Below, in pieces: positions 10,716 through 21,993 of a stretch of 26,093 nucleotides of DNA (the first letter of the stretch is position 1; each line of letters starts with the position of its first letter). The stretch is from Blastomyces gilchristii SLH14081 (taxonomy: Eukaryota; Ascomycota; Eurotiomycetes; Onygenales; Ajellomycetaceae): positions 2,474,054-2,500,146 of the forward strand of contig NW_003101680.1 in the NCBI RefSeq assembly GCF_000003855.2. The letters are read 5' to 3'. The notes under the pieces are model-generated. The model was not told the origin of the DNA. It made no database searches and worked only from the letters and a program-made list of their open reading frames with translations. The position numbers were made by a program, and so were the translations under genes.

Positions 10716-10750
10716 ACGCGTTACGCGTATGACGCGTTCATACGCGTAAC
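10716..10750. repeat. Cluster of four ACGCGT hexamers within a perfect inverted repeat
   Basis: ACGCGT occurs at 10716-10721, 10723-10728, 10732-10737 and 10742-10747. GTTACGCGTATG (10720-10731) and CATACGCGTAAC (10739-10750) are exact reverse complements separated by 7 bases, so a 12-bp hairpin is possible. ACGCGT is the core of the MluI cell-cycle box bound by MBF-type factors in yeasts. Whether it works as one here is inference. It lies about 560 bases upstream of dynamitin and about 80 bases before the AT-rich block. Confidence 0.8.
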
Positions 10751-10829
10751 TCTCAGCATGCCTGTGTATTCTGAGAATCACCCATCTTTTCTCATCTTTT
10801 CTCATTCTTCTCCTAGCTATTCTACTTAA

Positions 10830-13234
10830 AAGAATTAACTATCTTTTATATTTCTGATTATTTAGTGTAATAATAATAGCATGTCTATATAATAATCTTA
10901 GTTAAGAATATCTTAGTTAAAATACTACTGTAACTATTATTATAAAATTACTCTAAAGTTTATAATAAATACTGTAAAAAGATTAAGTACTTACTAATAT
11001 AAAATAATTTATTAAAACTAATTACTATAATATTAACTTTTACTATTAAAGTTAATTTAATCAGAGATCTTCTATCTGTTATTTATCTTTTATAAGAAGT
11101 TTTAAAGTAACTTAATATTTATAATATTTCTATTAATTAATAGTTTAACTGAAGTTTCTTTATATTAATTATTAATTATTCTCTGATAAAATATTAAAGA
11201 ATTAAAAGAGAAGTTACTCTATATTTCTCTTTTCTTTCTCTATTATAAGTAATTTAAAATCTTTTATAAATATATTAAATAAGATCTTCTCTGTAAGAAA
11301 TCTATATTAAATAAATTAGTATAATATATAAATCTTATAATATAAAAGTAGAAAATATTAAAGAAGAAAAAAAGAGAAAGTATAGAAATTAGTAATAAAA
11401 GTGAATATTTATATATATATATAATAAAGTTTTAAAATGAAAGAATAGAAATTTTATAAGTTTTTCAGCTGAGAATTAATAACTGAGAATTAGAGCTTTT
11501 TATAACATAGTAAAACTGAAGTGATAACTAGTTAGTAGTATTATATAAAGATAGTTATTTAAAAAGCTGTATAAGTAAGCTTAACTATCTTACTTAAATA
11601 GTGAGCTCATGAGCTACAAAGTTATTACAAGAATATTACAGATATAATACTTAGTATACTAAGAAAATTGTATAAGAAACATAGTAACTCTTGTATATAT
11701 TTCAGTAGAAGAAAAACAAATTACTAATTTCTTTAATAAGAAGTCAGTATTTAGTTATTCTATATAGATAATAAGTGAATACTCTTCTCTTATTTTATAA
11801 GTAAGAATAGTTAAAGTAATATCTCAGTTAGACTGGCTGCTAGAACTATGAATTTCATGTTTAATCTTATTTAATCTGATTTCATACATTTCTTGATGTG
11901 AATTCCGCTGGGACTGACTATTAAAAAAACATGTAAAGTGACTATATATCAGATCTTAAAATAGAACCATGACTTGAAAAAAATAAGAAAGTGATTTCAT
12001 TTAGTCTCATTTAGTCTCATTCTTAGTATAAAGTTACTATTTTTAGACATTTTAAGGTTTTTTTAGACTATTTTTAATTTTTTAAAAAGTAACACTTTTT
12101 GATAATACTTAAATGAGATTTAAAGTCATTTAAAGCAATAAAAATAATTTAAATTGAGAAGTGGAAATTATGATTTTATTTGAAAAATGTGATAAGAGTA
12201 GACAGTAAGTTCTACTGAAACAGTATGAGACTACTATCTAATGTTAAAACTGTGTAATGAAATCAGTTGAATTGATAATAAGACTATCAAAAAATCTGAT
12301 TCTGGTCTCAGACACGGTCACACAGTCAGTCTAATCTCAGTAGTATCTCACTGCTAAGAAAGAGTAATCTGCTAATCTTATATAAAAGTAAGATTCTTAT
12401 ATTCATCAATTAAATCTTTCTATAATATATTTGAATAATGTTATAAAGTGATTGAAAATCAGTTCAGACAGAATGAAGTTATTTATATAAAAGTAATAAG
12501 TTATATAAAATTATAACAGAGTCTTAACATAGCTGAGAGTATAATAATACTCTTCTCTTTAAGAGTATAGTTCTGATGCTCTCAAGATTACTGAATTAGA
12601 AGTTATGTTTGTAATATAGTAATAGTTATCAAATGATTTAACAGTATATACACTGTATATAATACAAAGAAATAGATGAGTTTTTCTGCTGACTATATAA
12701 ATCTTTCTTTCTTATCTCTATTTAAATTAATTATGTAATAAGTGAGTTTCTTATATATTAATTTAAAATGTGAAAAATATAGTTAATAAGTGACTTATAG
12801 ATCACTTATTATATTTTATTCTATATATGAAATTCTCTGCAAAAGTGATGTATTTTAGAGACAAGTTAACAGTAGTAACAGAATTTTTTCAAAAAGATCT
12901 CTCTCTCTTATAACATATTTTTTTCTCTCTCTCTCATCTTTAATAGTGAGTGTATGAGAGTATTATTCTTGAAAGATAATAAAGAGCTTATTCTGATATT
13001 TTCTAGTAATTAAATATCTTTATGATGCAGCTGCAGTCTTTATAACTGTTAAGAAAGTCAGGTTGAAGATAGAGACAGCAGTATCAATGAGCTGCAGAAG
13101 TACTGTTTTTATTATCATATCATCTTCTTCTTCTGCTTCTCTTACAGTTACAGTAGTAGTTACTGTATCTTATAGTAAGATATTATTTCTTCTATCAGTC
13201 AGTTTATCTGCATTCAGTTCTTTCTCTGTCTCTC
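10830..13234. other. AT-rich, heavily mutated region with no recognisable gene
   Basis: The sequence changes sharply to A/T with almost no CC, GG or CG; rare exceptions are near 11909-11916 and 12312. Stop codons fill all frames. There are CT microsatellites at about 12899-12940, an AT dinucleotide run near 11410-11425 and a doubled CATTTAGTCT motif near 12000. It is probably a decayed repeat or old transposon sequence, but no protein motif survives that would name it. Confidence 0.6.
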
Positions 13235-13272
13235 TTATTATTATTATTATTATTATCATTATTATGATTATT
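13235..13272 (-). repeat. 3' tail of LINE copy 1, (TAA)n on the element strand
   Basis: TTATTATTATT runs with two interruptions (CATT, ATGATT), directly followed by the conserved 3' end beginning CTTCAATTATAGATG. The same junction occurs in copy 2, which shows that this repeat is the element's 3' tail. I-type and related LINEs end in short tandem repeats rather than poly(A). Confidence 0.85.
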
Positions 13273-13631
13273 CTTCAATTATAGATGTATACAGTCAGAG
13301 ACTATGATATCTACCTGAGAATTAAAAGTTCTCAGGGTTTTTTCTATATCTATAAAGATAACTATCATACATTCATCAATTTCAGATATGCAAAATCAGA
13401 AAATTTCAGCTCAGAATACAAAAACTGTTTATAAATTACAGTGTTTTAACATCTTCTGATACTTTGAAAGCATTTGACAATATCATGATAAAAGAAAAGA
13501 GAACACAGTCTTAAAGATAGACACATTAAATAGATAGATAGAAAAGAATAGAAAGGAAAAAATAAAGTAAAATAAAGAGAGACTGTAAGCAAACAAATTC
13601 TCAAAAGATAGTATATAGCTGTTGTAACAGA

Positions 13632-15152
13632 CTATATCTGATCAATTTCCTTCTCTTCATATTCGGATATTTCTGAATTCAGTCATTTTCTTATAGCTGC
13701 TTGAGTTTCTGATAGAAAGTCTATTAAGTATTTAATTCCTGTCTCAGTTGAGAATAAGAATCTTATATTTAATTGATTTAGATCATACTTCTCTTTCAAT
13801 CTGACTCTGAGACTATTGTATAATGCACAGTGTATTATAATATACACAGAATTCTCATTTGTATTGCAGAATGAGCATTCTATTGAATCAAATCTATCAT
13901 CAAATCTTTGCATATAAGATTTGAAATAGTCATGCCCTAGTTTTAGCTGTATTATAGATGAGAATATTTTCTTTTTACATTTAATTGAACAAGATTTTCA
14001 CTTGAGTTTTGTTTCAAATCTTGAATAATGAATACTCTTCTTTTGTTTCTGTCAGCTTTCATTTCACTTGTGTAAACAAGATTCTTTTATTTTTCTCTTT
14101 ATAAAAGATCAGGATATAATTTTTTGAATAGATCTGCTTAGTTCTGAACCTTTTTTTACAGCTGAATCAGTCAATTCATTGTCATGAATATTCATATGAG
14201 CAGGAACTTAGTGTAGATGAATCATCAGCTTTGATATTCTTCTCTTTTGAATTTTTAAAACAGAGTTTAAGATCAGTTCAAGATTTATTTGATTATTATG
14301 AATCTGACTATTTCTAAGTCTTTTTAAAGCAGCTTGATTATCAGAGAATATTTATACCTCTTTCAAACTGTTTTCTCTTTTATAAGATTTTATTTCAATA
14401 AGTTTGAAAGCTTTCACTATTGCAAATAGTTCAGCATCAAAGACTTCAGATTCACAGCCTAGATTTCAGAAATCTGAGATAAAATTAATATTATCTTCAG
14501 TATAAGCAATGCCTGCATCTAATCTATTCAAATTCTCATTTTTTGAGTCATCTGAATAAATCAGAATAGAGTCTTTTATATTGATTGTAGAAATTCTCTT
14601 CAAATGCTGTTCATATTCTTTCTCTTTAGATAGTTCAATTATTTATAAGTCTATAAGAGATTCAAGCTTTTCTCTTCAGAGAGACAACTTCTCATGATCA
14701 ACTTTTTCAACATTTAAAGAAGAAAATTGATTTTTAATTAGTGAGCATAGTCTGTACAGTTGAGAAGACATTTTCTTTGAAGAATTATTTTCATTTCAAT
14801 CAAGAAATCTATTTCAATTCAGTTCATTTTCAGAGTTAATTAATGAAAATGAAGAAGAGACTCTTTCTCTGATTATATGATTTAAGCTCATCTTTATAAC
14901 TTTCAGAGCATAGTTCATACAGGTCTTTTCAAATCTAATAGCAGAAGAAGGAATTGAAGCTTCAATTTTCATTGCTTTAATAGAAGATGATTTAAATACT
15001 TCTAGAATTCTTCTCAAAACTCTGTTTTGCAGACTTTGAAAGAGTTCAGTAAAATTTTCTTAATTATGTTATCAAACTTGAACTTCATAATCAGCTACTG
15101 AGGTAATACAGGCTATATATAACTGTCTCATAGCCTGGAAGAATAGACCTCT
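13632..15152 (-). pseudogene. LINE ORF2 remnant, copy 1: RNase H and C-terminal zinc-binding region
   Basis: Read on the minus strand, the frame shows RNase H motifs in order: YSDDS (near 14545), EVFDAELFAI (near 14420-14450), FSDNQAAL (about 14325-14348) and PAHMNIHDNELTDSA (about 14165-14212). A C-terminal CSFC-x-HC motif in ECSFCNTNENSVYIIIHCAL follows at about 13820-13885. The frame probably once ended at the TAG at 13632-13634; an earlier TGA at 13683 lies where Trp is likely. In-frame TGA and TAA codons interrupt it. This half of the enzyme removes RNA from the RNA-DNA hybrid in related elements. It is non-functional as read. Confidence 0.85.
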
Positions 15153-15153
15153 C

Positions 15154-15172
15154 TATTATTATTATTATTATT
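15154..15172 (-). repeat. 3' tail of LINE copy 2, (TAA)n on the element strand
   Basis: About six ATT units on the plus strand abut TTCTTCAATTATAGATG, the conserved 3' end. The 5'-truncated end of copy 1 begins immediately on the other side, so copy 1 lies in or beside this tail. Confidence 0.85.
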
Positions 15173-15525
15173 CTTCAATTATAGATGTATGCAGTCAGAG
15201 ACTATGACATCTACCTGAGAACTAAAAGTTCTCAGGGTTTTTCCTATATCTATAAAGTTAACTATTATACATTCATCAATTTCAGATATGCAAAATCAGA
15301 AAATTCCAGCCCAGAATATAAAAACTGTTTACAAATTGCAGTATTTTAACATTCTCTGATACTTTGAAATCATTTGACATGATAAAAGAAAAGAGAACAC
15401 AGTGTTAAAGATAGACACATTAAATAGATAGATAGAAAAGAATAGAAAGAAAAAAGTAAAGTAAAATAATAAGAGACTGTAATGAAACAAATTATTGAAA
15501 GATAGTATATAGCTGTTTTAACAGA

Positions 15526-18500
15526 CTATATCTGATCAATTTCCTCCTCTTCATATTCAGATATTTCTGAATTCAGTTATTTTCTTATAGCTGCTTGAGT
15601 TTCTGATAGAAAGTCTATTAAGTATTTAATTCCTGTCTCAGTTGAGAATAAGAATCTCATATTTAATTGATTTAGATCATACTTCTCTTTCAATCTAACT
15701 CTGAGACTATTGTATAATGCACAGTGCATTAAAATATACTCAGAATTCTCATTTGCATTGCAGAATGAGCATTCTGTTGAATTAAATCTACCATCAAATC
15801 TTTGTATATAAGATTTGAAATAGTCATATTCTAATTTCAGCTGTATTATAGATGAGAATATTTTCTTTCTATATTTAATTAAACAAGATTTTCACTTGAA
15901 TTTTGTTTCAAATCTTGAATAATGTATACTGTTCTTTTGTTTCTGTCAGCTTTCATTTCACTTGTCTAGACAAGATTCTTTTATTTTTCTCTTTATAAAA
16001 GATCAGAATATATTTTTTTGAATAGATCTGCTTAATTCTGAATCTTTTTTTACAGCTGAATCAGGCAGTTCATTACCATGAATATTCATATGAGCAGAAA
16101 CTCAGTGTAGATGAATTATCAGCTTTCATGTTCTTCTCTTTTAAATTTGTAAAATGAAGTTTAAGATCAGTTCAAGAATCATTAGATTATTATAAATCTG
16201 ACTATTTCTAAGTCTTTTTAAAGTAGCTTGACTATTAGAGAATATTCATATCTGTTTCAAACTATTTTCTCTTTTATAAGATTTTATTTCAATAGGTTTG
16301 AAAGCTTTCACTATTATAAATAGTTCAGCATCAAAGACTTCAGATTCACAGTCTAAAATTCAGAAATCTGAGATAAAATTAATATTATCTTCAGTATAAG
16401 CAATGCCTGCATCTAATCTATTTAAATTCTTATTTTTGAAGTCATCTGAATAAATCAGAATAGAGTCTTCTATATTAATTATGGAAATTCTCTTCAAATA
16501 CTGTTCATATTCTTTCTTCTTAGATAGTTCACTTATTTGTAAGTCTATAAGAGATTCAAGCTTTTCTCTTCAGAGAGATAACTTCTCATAATCAACTTTT
16601 TCAACATTTAAAGAAGAAAATTGATTTTTAATCAGTGAGTATAGTCTGTATAGTTGAGAAGGCATTTTCTTTGAAGAATTATTTTCATTTCAATCAAGAA
16701 ATCTATTTCAATTCAGTTCATTTACAGAGTTAACTGATGAAAATGAGAAAGAGACTCTTTCTCTGATTATATGATTTGAGCTCATCTTTATAACTCTCAG
16801 AGTATAGTTTATACAGGCCTTTTCAAATCTAATAGCAGAAGAAGGAATTCAAGCTTCAATTTTCATTGCTTTAATAGAATATGATTTGAATACTTTCAGA
16901 ATTCTTCTCAAAGCTCTGTTTTGCAGACTTTGAAAGAGTTCAGTGAAATTTTCTTGATTATTTTATCAAACTTAAACTTCATAATCAGCTACTGAGATAA
17001 TACAGACTATATATAACTGTCTCATAGCCTGAAAGAATAGACCTCTTTCTGTATTTGATAGTCTGATAATGTTGTTCAATAGTCTTTCTGCCTTGACAGT
17101 TCTTTGTTGAATATGATATTTAAAATTCAACTTGGAATTTAACTATACTTCTAATCATTTAACATTTAAACTGGGTTTAATCTCTCTATTTAAAAGAGTT
17201 AGAGATAGTTCTTTCTTATTGAATCTAGAAAAGAAATGAATTAACTCAGTTTTATTCATATTAAATTGAATTTAATTGATATCTGCTCTGATAAGAATTT
17301 TCTTTACTGCTTTTTCAATCACTTTTAAATTCTCTTTGATAGTTTTTGAGCTGTAGACTAGATCAATATCATCTACATAACTTAAAGATCACACTATTTT
17401 CATATTTCTATCTTTGAATAGATATACAGTGTATATTGCAAATAAAATGAGTGAGATTGAAGATTCTTATGACACTTCTATTTTTATCTCAGTCTTGTCT
17501 TATTTCATTCCATCAAAGAAAAGTTATATAATTCTTTTAGATATAAAATAGTTAACTCATTTTATTAGAGAAAGTGACAGTTTTAACATCTTCAAAGTGT
17601 GAATCATCTTAGACTTTGAAACATGATCAAATGCCTCTTTTATATCAATAAAAACTGCAGTTGAGACCAGATCTTCATGCTTTGCTATTTGAATATCATG
17701 AACAACTGAGTAAATAGTGTCAATTGCAGAACATTGTTTTCTATCTCTCATTTATTCACTGAATAAAAGAGAGTTATTAATAGAGCTTATAAAAGATAGT
17801 TGAGTAGCTATTATCTTTTTCAAAACCTTTTCTAAACAGTTTAATAGAGATATTACTCTATATAACTTAGAAATTGAAGTTTTTCTATTAGATTTTGTAA
17901 GAATCACTTCAGTGACTTCTCTCCAGCATTCAGAATGATATTCATTTTTCAAGAGATTGAAATAGAGCTCAAAATATTGATTCTTTAAGTAGAAATATGT
18001 ATTTTGAATAATTAAGTGATTAATTGAATCAGGCCCTGCAGCAGTTTTAACAGAACTTGAGAAGATAGCTGACTCTAATTCATCTTATATAAGATCAGGT
18101 CATTCTCAGTCATTTTCATCAATATAGTTAAGAAGTGATATATTCTCTTCCTCTAAATCTGAATCTGAATCTGGTGAGTTCTGAAAGAGAATTCTCATGA
18201 AAGCTTGACATTTTTTCTCAAAAGAGTTTGCTGTATGTGATTCATTCTGAAACTCATATTCTAAGGCTGAAAGCTTTGCTACACTTCTTGTTTTAGTATA
18301 GTTAAAAGCTTTAAAAACTTCTTTCTCTTATGTTTCTTCAAGAAATTTATTCCAGCAGTCTGTTTTAGCTCTTTTAATATCTGAAAAATATTCATTTCTG
18401 ACAGCTTTGAACTCTTTATTAGATATTACATTATTCTTTCAATCTCTTCTAGCAGTAGCTAATTCTTTTCTTTTAAATGAGATATTCTCATTTCATCAAG

Positions 18501-19516
18501 GTTTTGAATACTCAGAAGACTTTCTCTTTGAAATATTATCTCTAACACTTGTTAGAATAATAGATGTAATGAGCTTCACTCTATTCTCAAGCATTTCATT
18601 TGAGATATCTTGATCAGAATTTCAATATAGCTCACTCTGTCTTTCAGATTTTAATAGTTTTATGCTTTCTTCATTTGCTTTTCAATCAGCTTTCTCAAAG
18701 TTAAACTGATTAGAGAGAAGAGGATTTTCACTCATTTATTTTTCACTCAGTTTAATATCAAATTGAATAATCTCAAAATCTGATTCTGATATCTTCTTTG
18801 AATCAATAAATCAGTTTACAAGTATTTTTTTCATTAGATTTTATGATATGAAGATTAGATCTATAATACATTTCTGTTTCATGTCTTTTCTAAAGAATGG
18901 TTATTAATCAGACTTATTAACTAAATTTATTGAATACTCAAAGATTCATTTAATCAGATTATCAGCTCTCACTGCTCTCTGATATTCTGAATTTCATCAG
19001 AGATTATGTGCATTGAAATCCTCTATAATTATAGAGTTTCTTAATGAAGTTATATTCAGAAATCCTCTATCAATTATTCAGATATTGTTATTTTTCTTCA
19101 ATAACTTTTCATTATAGATATTTATAAGCTGTATAGTATTAAACTCATTCTCTTTATCTATAATATCACTTACTAGAATATCAGAGTCAGACATGATATC
19201 AAATCTTAGATTAAATTAATATCTTGATCTCTTTCTTTCATAGATCACTACTCTTGACTTTATTTCAGAATTTTGAGATAGAAAGTAGTAGTAGCTTGAA
19301 TGAGAAATAATATATTTTTACTCAGCATCAAAAATTCGGCTTCTGAAGCAGTATAAAATCAAGTTTTTATTCAAATGCAATTTGAAGATAAGAATAAATG
19401 CAATTTGAAGATAAGAATAAATGCAATTTGAGTTTCTATTCACATTATTTTGAATAAATGTGATTTTTTGAAGAGTGTTTAAACTTTTTTTTTTATTGTT
19501 TTTGTTGTATATTTAT
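15526..19516 (-). pseudogene. LINE ORF2 remnant, copy 2: endonuclease, reverse transcriptase, RNase H
   Basis: The minus strand encodes a decayed polyprotein of about 1,320 codons. The expected start is at 19516-19514, where ATG has become ATA; the expected end is TAG at 15528-15526. Endonuclease relics include EDFNAHN (about 19005-19030), where copy 3 has GDFNAHH. Reverse transcriptase relics include VILTKSNRKTSISKLYRVISLLNCLEKV (given here only as a region, 17820-17920), AVFIDIKEAFDHV (about 17620-17665, catalytic Asp kept) and the YVDD box at 17379-17368. RNase H and the zinc-binding tail lie at about 15680-16460 and match copy 1. Stops, mostly TGA and TAA, occur throughout. It would have copied element RNA at a nicked target; it cannot do so now. 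Confidence 0.88.
19377..19422. repeat. 23-bp tandem duplication within the copy 2 endonuclease region
   Basis: A 23-base unit starting GCAATTTGAAGATAAG occurs at 19377-19399 and again exactly at 19400-19422. Copy 3 has one unit at the matching place (about 23700-23740). As 23 is not a multiple of three, it shifts the ORF2 frame of copy 2. Confidence 0.9.
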
Positions 19517-19539
19517 ACTAAAAGAGAGTAGAGTAGAAT

Positions 19540-20311
19540 CTAATCACTATCATCAGATAGTAGATTATAACTATTCTGAAAAGTAGGAATCTCAACTGCT
19601 TGTATTATATCTAGTTTATTATCAGAGTCATTTCTCAATTCTCTAATCTTAACAGAAGTGTGAGAATTCAAATTCTGTTTATGTTTAGCTGAAGAATTGA
19701 AGTTTGAAGATTTAGATAGTTAAGAGTTTCTTCTTTTTAAGCTTATAGTTATGAGTTTACTGACTTGACTATTCTCTTCAGTTCTAGATTTATTTTAAGC
19801 TTCATCTTTTCTTCAGTTCTTTTGAGTTCTCAGAGTAAATATACATTCTTTTGAGCTAGATGCATGTTTTTCTTTGCAATTAGAGCATTTAAGTATAGTG
19901 TGTTGACATATTTCATCTCTTTTTAAGCATATTTCACATTTATACTCACTAGTTTTATAATCTCTGGCATAGAATGCATATTTTGAGTCTCTAAAATAGA
20001 AGATTGTAAAGTGTTCATATCTTTGATAGTTTGAACACTGTGTTTGAGCTTTGAGATTCATTTCTTGAGTCTTTGTATTCATGAACTCTCATTTTCAAAT
20101 CTGCTACTCTTACTTCAGAGATCTTTGACTGTTTAAGTGTCTTTATATATACTAGAACAGAGGCATTTCTTCTGCTTTATCTGAACTCAATTGAATTTAA
20201 TCACACAGACTCTTTTCTCAATGGAATAGAGTTATATTCTTCTAATTCATTTTTGAGAAGTAGTATTTCTTCTTCACAGTCAAAAATTTCAACTGAAATA
20301 TTATGAAGAAT
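19540..20311 (-). pseudogene. LINE ORF1 (Gag-like, zinc-knuckle) remnant, copy 2
   Basis: The C-terminal half of ORF1. The open stretch 20082-19813 encodes 89 residues with zinc-knuckle-like clusters: CSNYQRYEH, then CEICLKRDEICQH, then CSNCKEKHASSSKEC (CX2CX3HX6C). Such proteins bind element RNA in the retrotransposition particle. Copy 3 has CSNC at the first cluster, where copy 2 has CSNY (Cys to Tyr, G to A). The frame ends with TAG at 19542-19540. The 5' side is lost at 20311. Confidence 0.85.
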
Positions 20312-20685
20312 GCAAGCAATCCGCTCCATCACGAACTCGCTCGATTCTTCGAATAAGAACCCGGTGATAGATCCATTTTAAGGCCCTCGATCATACGAGC
20401 ATTTTGACCCCATCGCCGACCGCATACCCCGTGTGGTGGTGGAGTTATCCAGCCAAATGTGAACCAGATGTTGTTTGAAACTCCTGTGTGGGATTATCCC
20501 TCATTCTCCCCTACCACACCACAACCCCAAGCCAAATTGCCATACAAATTGTAAGGTGAAGAGACCTAGTCATATGCACCAATCTTCTCAATTTTGGAAG
20601 ATTCTCAATCTGTAATTGTGAAGATATCTGAGAAGCAATCTCTGTGAAAACCCTGTTCATCTTTGATATTTCAAAACATCAATGC
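20312..20685. other. Less-mutated island between the opposed LINE copies
   Basis: Composition returns to normal, with many CG, CC and GG dinucleotides (for example 20320-20345 and 20395-20440). No gene was recognised. On the minus strand a short open stretch of about 25 codons runs in frame into the ORF1 remnant of copy 2, but it does not resemble ORF1 of copy 3, so this is probably chance. It looks like single-copy host DNA into which copy 2 inserted. Confidence 0.6.
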
Positions 20686-20945
20686 CAAGTCTCACTCTTG
20701 TACCGCTCTTTCTAATCTGGCCCACCCTCAGCAGAAAAATACAAAAAGATACCTCAGTAATAATATCAAGCATATAATCAACAGACACTTCTGAAGTGCA
20801 ATCTTCATAATCTGTCTTCAGTGTATCTAGATATTAATATCAAGTCTCACCCTTGTATCACCCCTTTCAATCTGGCCCATCTCTGGCAGAAAAATACAAA
20901 AAGATACCTCAGCAACTGTATTTGATACATAATCAGCAGACAATG
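20686..20945. repeat. Pair of diverged direct repeats offset by 155 bases
   Basis: The segment starting at 20687 (AAGTCTCACTCTTGTA) recurs at 20842 (AAGTCTCACCCTTGTA). Both continue through AATCTGGCCCA and AGAAAAATACAAAAAGATACC to a similar TAATCA-CAGACA end. The units differ by substitutions and small gaps. The repeat is of unknown origin and could be a tandem duplication or a fragment of a satellite or short transposon. Confidence 0.85.
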
Positions 20946-21855
20946 AGTTAATAACATGTTAATAACTATAAAATCAGTATACTCTAAGATCTGACTGAGC
21001 TTTTGATCTCTGCATAGTGAGATATATTAAATCTAGTTTTAATATCTCAATATTCAATAGATTCTGTAAGAGATTGAGAATAGCAATACTAGATTTCTAT
21101 TAAATTTAAGAATTAACTCTATATTAATATAATTATTGACAAAGTCTTCTATTTTAAGATATAAATAATCAGTTTCTCTACATTCTGCTGATAATGTTTA
21201 TATTATTATATAGAAATAGACTTATATTCTCTATAATATCAAGACTCTGAAGAGAGAAAGTCTTGATAGAAGATATATAGTAGTACATATCTTAGCAGTT
21301 TCTATCTCATTCTTCTGCAGCAGTTAATACAAAAAAAATATCTTAGAAATAGTTTTTTACTTCTCTTAAAAAAGTAGGATGTTTTTCTCTGAGTTTTATA
21401 CAATATTCTTACAAAGAATTAAAAACAGAGCTGTTTTCTATTATAATTTCATATTCTTTTAAGTAAGAATTACTTTTTCAGTGACTGAAGAGCTTTTATT
21501 AATACTTAATTCTTTTTTACACTCTTTATTAACTGATTTGAGTTGCATACTTGTTGTGTGAGAAGAATTAAATGATTTAGAATAAAATTGAATAGTTTTA
21601 ATCAATTTCTCTATAAAAAATTGATTTATTTTTTGTCAGTTTTTCTCTCAAAAACTGTCATATTATCTGATTTACTATTAATTAATATTATACTTTTTCT
21701 CACTGTATCTCAAGAAAGAGATTGTAAAGATTTTATTAATTTATCTTAAAAATCAATTTTAGTTTATTAAATTCTCTTTAAAAATCTAACCTAGTTACTG
21801 AACTAGTATGAAAAAAATCAGGTATTTTATATATAAAAGTCTTTTATTCTTCTTT
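20946..21855. other. AT-rich mutated region without recognisable genes
   Basis: The AT-rich, CC/GG/CG-poor composition resumes. All frames are interrupted and no motif was recognised. The right part may belong to the 5' UTR of LINE copy 3; its true 5' end cannot be set, because copy 2 lacks this region for comparison. Confidence 0.5.
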
Positions 21856-21983
21856 TGAAACAGTCTAATCAACTTTTCAATTGAAAACAGACTTAGAAAC
21901 CTCTTAATTGAAACAGTCTGATCAACTTTTTAAAAGAGTTCAATACATATCTCAATTAAAACAGTCTGATCAACTTTTCATTG
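21856..21983 (+). repeat. Three short direct repeats upstream of LINE ORF1
   Basis: The core AAACAGTCT(A/G)ATCAACTTTT occurs starting at about 21857, 21911 and 21958, so with spacings of 54 and 47 bases, just before the ORF1 start at 21994. Repeated modules in a 5' UTR are known as internal promoter monomers in some LINEs, which makes a promoter role possible here but unproven. Confidence 0.8.
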
Positions 21984-21993
21984 AGTGAGAATA

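Larger units (their letters stand above)
13235..15153 (-). mobile_element. LINE copy 1, 5'-truncated (RNase H half and 3' UTR)
   Basis: The minus strand carries the 3' part of a non-LTR retrotransposon: the end of ORF2, a 3' UTR and a (TAA)n-type tail read on the plus strand as ATT repeats. It is near-identical, with scattered transitions, to 15154-17045 of copy 2. Homology stops at about 15152 (GAATAGACCTCT), where the tail of copy 2 begins. Such 5' truncation is typical of target-primed reverse transcription. Confidence 0.9.
15154..20311 (-). mobile_element. LINE copy 2, Tad1/I-like, nearly complete but truncated inside ORF1
   Basis: About 5.2 kb on the minus strand, running from within ORF1 (zinc knuckles) through ORF2 (AP endonuclease, reverse transcriptase, RNase H) to the 3' UTR and (TAA)n tail. 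Similarity with copy 3 breaks at about 20311. Beyond it copy 3 continues ORF1 (WDKFILYN), while this copy joins unrelated DNA that contains CG dinucleotides. The element is dead: many in-frame stops, the ORF2 start changed to ATA and a 23-bp duplication. The domain set places it in the Tad1/I group of LINEs; the exact clade needs a tree. Confidence 0.9.

Noticed and set aside
10830..13234. Possible LTR element or CRISPR-like array in the AT-rich block
   Set aside because: No long terminal direct repeats, primer-binding site or regular spacer-repeat pattern were visible.
13063..13284. 73-codon frame ending in a poly-Ile stretch
   Set aside because: The poly-Ile comes from the ATT tail of LINE copy 1, and the rest is mutated DNA.
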